Origin: Prosapia bicincta
Taxonomy: Eukaryota; Arthropoda; Insecta; Hemiptera; Cercopidae
Length of the DNA: 64,000 nucleotides
Reading direction: 5' to 3'
Assembly (NCBI GenBank): GCA_036971475.1
Contig: JBAIZL010000002.1
Span: forward strand, 20,458,567 to 20,522,566
Position numbers and translations under genes: made by a program. Below are positions 55,636 through 64,000 of this stretch, in pieces (the first letter of the stretch is position 1; each line of letters starts with the position of its first letter). The notes beneath the pieces are model-generated. The model worked only from the letters and a program-made list of their open reading frames with translations. It did not search any database and had not been told where the DNA came from.

Positions 55636-58600
55636 GAGAGAGAGAGAGAGAGAGAGAGGAAGAGAGGAAGAGTGTGAAATCATAGAAGGAATTGAAAACA
55701 TTTATCTAAATTTCATTTTAAATAGTAACAAAAAATATATGTTGCAACGTCTTGAACTGGTTCTCAAATTTTTTGAGGCGATTGTAAAATAAGCTAATTT
55801 GATTTTAAAAAGTTACTAAAAAATTATACATCTATTTTCGAATACTATGCATAACCTTTTTGTAACTTTTTTTTTCTTAAAATTTATTTTTGGAACTATT
55901 TATTATTTTTAAACTGACTTCAATTTCGGAAAATAATTTTTCACAACATTTGGGTATATAAATATGTACCTGTGTGATTATATGGTCTTTGACAGATGAA
56001 AGAGCGAATAAGTGTAAAGTCACCCTAACACTTCTCATGAAACAGACTGAAGTAGAGGCTAGCTTGGCGTTACTGACGCAACAACCACTTAATAAACCAT
56101 GAGCACGTAATTATTGATTGATAATTTTAATGAAACACTGCAGTTAAATATTAGCTATTTAAAACTTTAAAAACCATATTGTATCAATGTAAATAGTCGT
56201 GTGTATATTAAAATCTACTTCTATATCATAGACGTATTAATTCTACTGTGTGTATGTAGAACCTTTTATAGTTTGAACACCAAAATGCTAAAAACGTTTG
56301 AAATGATAAAAAAATTAAGTTGTGGTACTCGTGGAGTGTCAACAGAAGTGAAAACCTTTATACCCACGTCTACAGAAATTTTTAATTGAAATAAAAATTT
56401 TTGGCATAGTGAGAAATTACCTAAACATTTGTTGTCAGACGCGACTGAGAATGTTTTCATTTAAAAAAATGTAATTAAATTACATAACTTGTTACCATCA
56501 TACATTTAATTATTTGTATCGATAAATATATTTAAATTTAAATAAATATATTTATTAACTAATCGAAACTGTATAACAGTAGCCTTTTCCTGAACAATGT
56601 TCAGTAAATAATGTAACATAACCTACGGGTTAAAACAGCTGTTATACAACATAACCTACAACATAAACACAAAATCAGGTAATGCATGAAATCATATGTT
56701 ATCATTCAATTAGTTTTGAGGTGACTCATCGTAATCTATCGGACACTATAATTCGCGAAATTTTACGTTTATGTCCATCCAATACGTTTTTGTAGGCGTC
56801 TCTATAAAAGTTTTCACTTTAAAAACAGAATATTTCTTGATAAAGTAGATTAAATTACTAAGGTACAATCAAAAGAGATTTATTTGCTATTATTAATTGA
56901 CTATATTTATAAGATTGTTAAATGATAGTCCTTACATGAATGTGGACGAGGTATAAACGCCTACGATCAGTTAAGTTTATTGCTATTAACAGGTTGACAG
57001 CATCAACAACATCATTAATATTATTAACAGTTTTCGTAGTTAAGGTTTAATAACTAGAATAATAATATAACAAAATATCATGAGCATTTACAGTTTAAAA
57101 GTTTTCGTTGGTTAATGGTTAACGGAGACAAGGAAATGTTTACTTTAAACGAACACACATGAATAATATTGTGCTACTTTTATTTCTATTCATAAGTGTC
57201 AGGCTCATTTGCTATTGTGTCACTAAATACTATTTCTATTTGGACTCAGTTACTTTCACTGGGCTCGTCACGCTCTTACTGGAGTGTTTTTGCGGTAGGG
57301 GGGGGACCGGATATGAGTTACAAACGTTGACCGTTAGTTTGCATCTTTGGTAATTTTCCTTTGGTTTGATGTCTGTGGATTTTATTCTTTTATCGCTTAG
57401 GGGTTGGAATTGATATTGGCAACTGTAAAGTATTGAAAATCTAATTAGTTTATAAGACGTCATTAATAGTCCAAGAATAATATAGTGGTTAAAATATCCT
57501 GGAAGAATAATTTGTGCAAAACTGATGAAGTAAAAATAGTATTTAAAACCATACTCAAATTCTTCAGAAATCCAATAAGCCACGTCGTATCTTCATACAA
57601 CTACTGATATAATCAAAACTGCTGTAGATTTTATCCGGATAATTTTATAATTGATTAAATTAGGATAGAACATTATTTAAATCCAGACGGGCAAAATATT
57701 CATGAATATAATAAATCAAATCTAAGGTCTCGTAACTAAAAATTAATAGAAATAAAAATAGTAAATTAAATAAAAACAATACATAAGTTATTAATAATGA
57801 TAGATGAATAATAATTTATAAGAGAATGAGTGAATTAAGGGTGTAAGCAAGCTCTTTGGTTAGTTTGAAGTAATTACAATATGTACAAAACTTACGTTTG
57901 CGTTTTATTCTGCGAATGTCCAAGTTGCTGTTACTAGGTAGAGATTTCCAGTGATGTGTCTTATGTCGTCCCCTCCACTCTGAACCGTCTATTTGACATT
58001 TTTCTTCAATAGCTTCTTGCCCTACCTCTGCCTTTGTAGCCCTCAAATCCATATTCAGTTTCGTATACTCAATGGATGCACTTTTTTCTTGCAAATATAT
58101 CTTTCAATTAAAGGTAACTTGCTTACCCTTACTACCCTGTACCATCAATTTGAATGCTTTTCTACAAAAGTTTTCGAATTGTTGATAAACTTGATTAATT
58201 ATAAAACATTGACGACAAAATAGTTAGGGGCATGAGATCCGCATTTTTCCTCTGCTTAAAAGAACAATCGAAATGTAATTTGTTTTTTTTTTTCAAGTTC
58301 TTAACCAATGAACATCATCACATAGGATCGACCAACGATGAACCCTTATATAGGCTTAACAAAGGGTAGACATCGATAGTCAATGTTTAAGGTTCGATGT
58401 CTATATTTTAATAACGGGGGAAATGATCGATTTTTTTTAAATATTGATTTATTTTAACTAATAATATTGTCAAGAATTCCTTGTATGTAATTTTACTTGT
58501 ATTGTAACAGTTTGGCACGCAGTTCACATAGTATTTAATAATAATCGTAGTATATTTAAATGATTTCTAATCGAGATATTGAATTATATATTTTTGTGAT

Positions 58601-59458
58601 ACGTTTTATTCAAAATGTATATTTATTTCACGCTTATACTATTGTGGAATTGCCCTATAGTAACTTCTATTCACTATAAACATCAGTAATTTAAATATGT
58701 TCTATGTATTATTAAAACATTGTGGTTTTTGCAAAAGTAAATTACACATTTTATGCAAATTTATACAAATTTGAGGTTTTAGAATATATAATTGTCTTAT
58801 TATAAAATACCAAGATTGTGAAATAAAACATCGATGCTTAGTGTTTGTTGTTATCGATAATCTTAGTTCCACAAGATTTCCCATCCTTGTTCTCGACTGA
58901 TGCTTAATCCTATTGGTTAAATTTAAGGCACTTATGTCACCAAATCAGGCTCTTTATTGCCTCTTCAAAATTTTATGAATAAACCAAATTGTTTTGGATC
59001 TGTTATTTAACGGAGTTGTTACTCTTTATACTTCGAAATAACACAGATTTAAATAATTTAAATATCTCTCTTTATATAAATACATATAACTTTACATCTT
59101 TAAGGATGTAATTTCTGTTACAAGGAGGTAAACGTGGAGGTATATTAATAAATGAACAAGGTAAATCATAAATTGAAAATTATTTTCATGCTGCACACAT
59201 TTTTATAATATTTATTCCAATTTTATAAACACGTGCATATGAGGTAAACCTGTGTTATCTGTAAAAAATATCTGTATTAAAATATTCATACAAACGTTTA
59301 ATCCTTCCGCAAAGGTTGTTAGTAACGTTTTTAATTAATAATGTACTGGAGCTGAAGCTTTCGATAACATTAATTATTCCAATTATAAGTATGATATTAA
59401 TTGTTTTGTTATAAAGTTGTAACTAGACTTCAATTATAGCGTGAAGCATAGCCTAAAG
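54881..59458. other. Long non-coding AT-rich interval
   Basis: No recognised gene over 4.5 kb. Contains (TA)n(GA)n at about 55,559-55,670, a run of nine G near 57,298-57,306, and several unsupported short frames (56201-56389, 57159-57353, 57236-57583). One open stretch at 57,895-58,042 is listed separately. Confidence 0.4.
57895..58042 (-). other. Possible isolated exon, unknown gene
   Basis: Minus strand: open frame with ATG at about 58,051-58,053, mixed polar composition (Lys/Glu-rich, then several Arg/Lys near the end, I-K-R-K), ending in a strong donor-like C|gtaagt at about 57,894. Phase is not that of knottin exons. No acceptor or similarity is evident, so it may be chance. Confidence 0.2.
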
Positions 59459-62119
59459 CAGGGGTCCCAAACCTACGGCCCGCAAACAGATTTTTCCGGC
59501 CCGCGTAAAGCTAGCATACTGAAAACAAAATTATTTGGTAATATATTTCCTTTTAGGCACTTTTACCATTAAATATGAGTACAGTACTCGTCTCTCACTT
59601 GCCACTCCTTTTCTCTATAGGCTAAGTCAAAACTACCTGTAAACAAGTAAAGATCAACCATTGAGCGATAGTAAGCGGTCAGCACAGATTGTAAATATAA
59701 GTGCAAAGAGCTCGGCGCTGTTGTACTTACCCCTACTGTTCCTAAGACAGGACCAAAATAGCCTCGTCGCATCAACGCACTCTTCCATGACTCATAATTG
59801 CTTTGTTTGCCTTCTAAATTTTCTTAAATTCTCTTGTCAGTGGCTTTCCAGCGTCAGTTACAATCAGAACTAGTGCGACTATAGGTTGGTGTTTCGCGAA
59901 GAGTATAGTGATCGTGGACAGTGTCTTATTTTTTTGTTTCATTTCTCATAACAATGTGTTATTGTAAAAAAATAAAAGTTGATTTTGAGATCCCTGCTTT
60001 TAAAAAAAGGTGGATCCATGACTATTTTATGATCGACAACAATAACCAAGCTTTATGTCTTATTTGCAACGAGACTGTCGCTGTTTTGAAAAAATTTAAT
60101 GTCCGTAGCAATTTAATGTCCATTATGAAACAAAACAAAAGAGCAAGCATCCAATTTAACAGGCAAACTACGAGAGGACAAAATTGCTTCTTTGAAAAAT
60201 TCGCTTTTAATTCAGAAACAAATTTTGAACAAGCAATATCAACTAAGCGCTACTGTTGTAAAAGCCAGTTTCAAAGTCAGCCATATTCTGGCTAAAGCTG
60301 ATAAACGTTTTGCCGACGGCTAGTTGACGAGAGACTGTATTTTGGTGAGTGTGGAAGAAATCTGCCCTGGTAAACGTTCACTGTTCAATGCTATTAGTTT
60401 GTCAGCGAACACAGTAGCGCGCCGTATGGAAGTTTTTGGAAATAACGATGTTAATCAGCTGAAAGACGCATGCAAGGACTTTGAATGGTTCACAATCGCT
60501 TTTGAAGAATCAACTGATGTCACTGACTCGGCTCAAGTTCTTTTATTTGTTCGTGGTGTGAACAGTGATTTTAAAATCACAGAAGACTTGGCTGTCGTTC
60601 ACTCTATGGAGAGTAGTGCGACGGGAGACAAATTCTTTGCAAAAATAAGTGAAACCATTTCTAATTTTTGCCTCGATTTCAAACGCATGAACAGATTGTG
60701 GGAAAAATATGTCTGGTACAAAAACTAAAGTAGTTGGAAACATTTGCAATTCTTTTAAAACAGCTGGCGGTGCTCAACCCCTAATTTAACACTGCATTAT
60801 CCATCAATAAGCGTTGTGTGGTAAACACATAGCTGAAGTAAGGAATGTAGTTGTAGAAACAGTTTACTTCCTTAGGTCAAGTTCCCTCAAACACCACCAG
60901 TTCAATTGACAGCGCTTATTAAGATGTTCCCTACCACTGTGAAGCTCGCTGGTTGATCAGAGGCAAAGTATTTCAACGATTTTTCGAACCTCGTGAAGTG
61001 AATGAAATTTTCATGACTGAACAGCGTCGTCCTGTACCTAAAATTTCTGACAGTGTCAGAATATATATCGTGAGGTCAGCAAGAAAAGCCAATTTCCATA
61101 CAAACGTCAAATCTTTTAGAAAAAAACTCGTACTATTCGAACCATTTAGGATCTATGAAATTCGACCTCTTTGAATCTTGTTAAGAACTTAGTGCACTAA
61201 GCCCTGCCAGCTTCCTCAAGGATTACGTTTTAGAAATCATGTCTAAGCTACGTCAATATTTTGAAAACCACTTTGAAGACTTTCACCGTGTAGGAGAAGA
61301 CATTCAGATGTTTCAAAACCCTTTTAAGTGTGACATTGACAAAGTGCCTGCAGAAATGCAACTTGAAGTCATCGAGGTAACAACCAATGATTCACTCAGC
61401 TGATTTCCAAGAATGCTACAAAGAAGGTAACCTACTTTCATTTTACAGTTCTCTCCCAGAAAAAGACTTTAAAACATTAAAAACCATGCTCGAGTTATAT
61501 TTTCTCTTTTTGGATCTACCTACAAGTGAGAGCAGATATTTTTAAAAATGAAGCTTGTTAAATCTAAATACAGATCTTCCTTGTCAGATGATAATTTGAA
61601 ATCAATCCTAAGGATCGCAAATACAAAGTTTGGTCCTTAATGGGCTGAAATTTTAAGTGGCAAACAAATGCAATTGTCTCACTAAAAAATAATTGTTATT
61701 TTTTTACACGTGTTGTAAACTCACGTATTGTGCAATTTTCTTTAAAATTCAAATAGTTACATTTTGTAGTAAATTGAAAAGATTGGTTTTGGTATCATCC
61801 TGTGTTTTCATTAAATCTACTTGAATACTCCTACAGAAGGATTATTATTTTTTAGCAAATATAATTATTTGTTTAGTCGCGGTTTTACTTACAATCACGT
61901 AAAGAATTTTAGTTAGCCAACAACAAAAATGTATAAGGAAATTTAGCAACTTAAAAAACTAAGCAAGAAAATCTCAAAAACCACCACTGAAGTCTTGATT
62001 AGAAAAACCATCGTGGGTATATTGGGGGGGGGGGCTTTCTGCCCTGAAATAGGGCCGGCCCGCCATTCCTCTAAACGTTTTCAACGTAGCCCTTTAGTAA
62101 AAAAGGTTGGAGACATCTG
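59459..62119 (+). mobile_element. hAT-superfamily DNA transposon (Charlie-like ends), decayed
   Basis: Left end caggggtcccaaacctacgg and right end ...aaaaaggttggagacatctg (complement begins cagatgtctccaacc) form imperfect inverted ends of the hAT type. The 8-bp target GCCTAAAG is perfect on both sides (59,451-59,458; 62,120-62,127). Element 2,661 bp. The right part contains a G10 run near 62,022-62,031. Confidence 0.88.
59954..61685 (+). pseudogene. hAT transposase pseudogene (GTF2IRD2/ZBED-like)
   Basis: Begins at ATG 59,954 with the W-I-H-D-Y-F start and C-L-I-C zinc-knuckle half of the BED-type finger; the expected histidines are missing. Further recognised segments are in different frames: F-E-E-S-T-D near 60,505, E-N-H-F-E-D-F near 61,262-61,282, N-P-F-K-C-D-I near 61,318-61,338, and L-F-G-S-T-Y near 61,507-61,525, before R-S-S-L-S-D-D-N-L near 61,573-61,600 and the end at 61,685. 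At least five stops or frameshifts interrupt it, so no active product. Confidence 0.85.
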
Positions 62120-62127
62120 GCCTAAAG

Positions 62128-62544
62128 TATGGGGACTCCTTTTGTGGTGAAAAAATTAATGTTACTATAAACGTAAGGTACATTTCGCTAACGAAGGTAA
62201 CATCCTCAGGAGGATTCAAGTGGTTTTACAACATAATATACGTATACATATAATAATGATAATTCGTATAACCGATCATAACTTTGCGCAGTGTACATCA
62301 GTGAATTACAAGTTATATTTTTCAAAACGTGATTGTACATTGTTTTTTTTTAATTGTTAAACAGTGAATATTTTATTTTGTTTCATTGAATTGGAAATGG
62401 CATATTCTCTCGCCGATTCTAATATTGTATTTTTCACAAATTATAGAACGTGTGGTTTAATAAATACACGTTAAAACACTTGTCTAACAATATTAATATG
62501 TGTAGTATTGATTTCTTGTATTTTAAAAGTCTTCATAGCCTATT
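62128..62544. other. Non-coding interval
   Basis: AT-rich sequence between the hAT element and the last knottin exon; 3' flank of that gene. Nothing seen. Confidence 0.4.
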
Positions 62545-62664
62545 TTAATAGCTTTGTGGGCTCCCAAAGAGTATGTGCATCATGTTGTCACAGCGCCGGA
62601 TGTTCCTGTTCGTCTTGTCCTTGTTACACGCCAGCAAGTCGCAGCAGTCGGACGGTTTTACACA
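62545..62664 (-). CDS. Knottin gene 6: 3' coding exon of a six-cysteine peptide (5' exon outside window)
   Basis: Minus-strand exon of 39 codons plus TAA, entered after tgatgtttcag in phase 0 and opening with Cys. Internal spacing is C-X5-CC-X4-C-X11-C, the same as in genes 1, 2 and 4. The tail after the last Cys is 14 residues (hydrophobic then polar). No signal exon is found in the remaining 1.3 kb, so it is presumably beyond 64,000. The product is therefore only partly visible. Confidence 0.7.
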   Translation of the reverse strand, partial: CVKPSDCCDLLACNKDKTNRNIRRCDNMMHILFGSPQSY

Positions 62665-63313
62665 CTGAAACATCAATGGCATTATCTCTTATACATCTGA
62701 TCCTTGTAACAAACAATAATTTCATTTCTAAACTAATTCTATGTTTGCAATTATCTCGTTCTATCTAACCTAACATTACCCTTCGACATATAAGCTCACA
62801 AAAGTTTCGTAATGCAAAAGTAAACCAATTTAAGTTTCACTAAACATCTAATTTCGCGTCACATAACCTATAATAGTGAACCATTCTTCTATAGAAGAAA
62901 ATATCTATTTGGAATATTTTCATAAGAAAAAAAATCTCATTTCGCTACTAAATAGACTAATTTATTGTTGATATAGATAAAAGTATGCAACAATGCCAAA
63001 GTAAGTTTACAACAATGCTTAAGTAGTCTGCAACAATGCCTAAGTCGAACTACTCGTTTAAATTGTAACGTTTACAACTTTGGCATAATAGTGATTAACA
63101 AATGACGTCACAACATTCATTCGTACTGTAGCCGTACCATAGGCGATGAACAGTAACGTCCTTATTTAAACGCAAAGTTGTTGTGTCCAAGAATAGTGAG
63201 TATTTATAATAAATAACTTTATTTTGTTACACCAAATACGTATCTGTATGACTATATTCACACAAATCTCGCAATTTTAGTTCGCAAAGATGTCAGGACA
63301 TAATATATACATA
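62665..63313 (-). other. Intron sequence of knottin gene 6
   Basis: Non-coding. Contains a short tandem (acaatgcctaagt-like, about 62,985-63,050). Confidence 0.35.
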
Positions 63314-64000
63314 CAGTAAACTCCCGATTATCCGTGGAATAGGGTGGCCCGGCAACGCCGGATAACGAACTCCCCGGATAATCCGCTATGAACAAAAAAT
63401 ACGCAAAACGATCGATAATCGATTATTATACCATAAGTTACACAAATAATGATCCCGGTTAATGCAATTCACAAATAATCCTCAGATGACCAAATAAATA
63501 CAGAAAATAATTAAAAATGTCGATGTATTTGACGGATTATAACATGTACATTTATATGTCTAACTATTTACAATACATAAATAAGTGTATGTATGGCAAA
63601 AGTAAGTATGTATGTACATATGTAATTTCCTTTACCCATAACACTTTCACTTTTTAACAAAAAAATCTGTCACTTTCGTCTGTTTTTTTGTGAGCATTGA
63701 TTTAGCTTTAATGTGCGATCTAAGTTTCTTGAGAACCATTTTGTCGCACAGTGTCTACTTGTGTCACAAAGCCATAAAGATCGATAATGTATATGACAGA
63801 CATGGATAATGCATATGTCACGTCCTAGACTATTTATAGCCGAGATTAGCTAACATTTGTTTACAATCTTATGATACACATTAGATTTTCGGGCGTCCAA
63901 GCATTTTGTCATTGTCTCTTATATACAGTAGTCTGCTCACCCCTTTTATTTCGCTGGCCCGCGTCGGGATGCTTCCCTTTCAATGTAAAAATAAGTACGT
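63312..64000 (-). mobile_element. Tigger/pogo-like element, partial (continues past window)
   Basis: TA followed by cagtaaactcccgattatcc at 63,314, the typical Tigger-type end, with a second attatcc-like copy at about 63,376-63,383. The minus strand carries a short Lys-rich stretch ending T-D-F-F-V-K-K and a TGA at 63,647-63,649, a typical transposase C-terminus, with a frame break upstream. The other end is not in view. Confidence 0.65.

Noticed and set aside
57298..57306. G-run as part of a quadruplex
   Set aside because: Only one long G-run; no four tracts in register.

Overview
This window is AT-rich, intron-bearing arthropod DNA, most likely insect. The signs are TTAGG-type degenerate telomere-like repeats, GT-AG introns of 1.6 to 5.4 kb, hAT and pogo/Tigger transposons, LINE and tRNA-SINE remnants, long (TA)n and (TG)n tracts, and unusually dense tandem repeats. 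No rRNA, functional tRNA, CRISPR array or bacterial-style operon was seen. Placement below arthropod level is inference.

The main coding content is a cluster of small secreted cysteine-knot (ICK/knottin-like) peptide genes, all on the minus strand. Six knottin exons end at 1559, 11101, 21033, 26099, 46614 and 62545. Each starts directly after a polypyrimidine-AG acceptor, in phase 0, with the second cysteine of a six-cysteine framework. Four are preceded, at higher coordinates, by a matching exon that carries the start codon, a signal peptide and the first cysteine, and ends in a perfect donor (3267-3377, 15769-15870, 31695-31805, 48335-48571). The predicted spliced frameworks are C-X6-C-X5-CC-X4-C-X10/11-C. 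Three genes also share a homologous 5' UTR exon and upstream block. The knottin exon at 21033-21185 has only a degenerated signal exon upstream, near 24.8 kb, and the exon at 62545-62664 has its first exon outside the window. Because the genes were split over kilobases, simple ORF calling sees almost none of them.

Almost everything between and inside these genes is tandem repeat. Intervals carry different families: 77 bp (1-1197), 53 bp (2080-2960), 21 bp (6310-7640), 22 bp (8745-9710), 121 bp (9755-10830), 91 bp (11515-13510), TTAGG-like (14440-14915), 23 bp (32565-33630), 63 bp (34800-35300), one related 165/107/106 bp superfamily (35380-46440) and 164 bp (48640-54740). The 107-bp part shows a higher-order repeat of 1,926 bp, equal to 18 monomers.

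Mobile DNA: a pogo-like element (27700-29726, TA duplication, decayed transposase) lies in the long intron of the fourth knottin gene. A hAT element (59459-62119) has a perfect 8-bp target duplication and a decayed GTF2IRD2/ZBED-like transposase. A Tigger-like end starts at 63314. A LINE remnant lies near 21.4-22.3 kb, a tRNA-SINE remnant near 3.97 kb, and there are several foldback elements, some with hammerhead-ribozyme-like cores. The remaining spans look non-coding.
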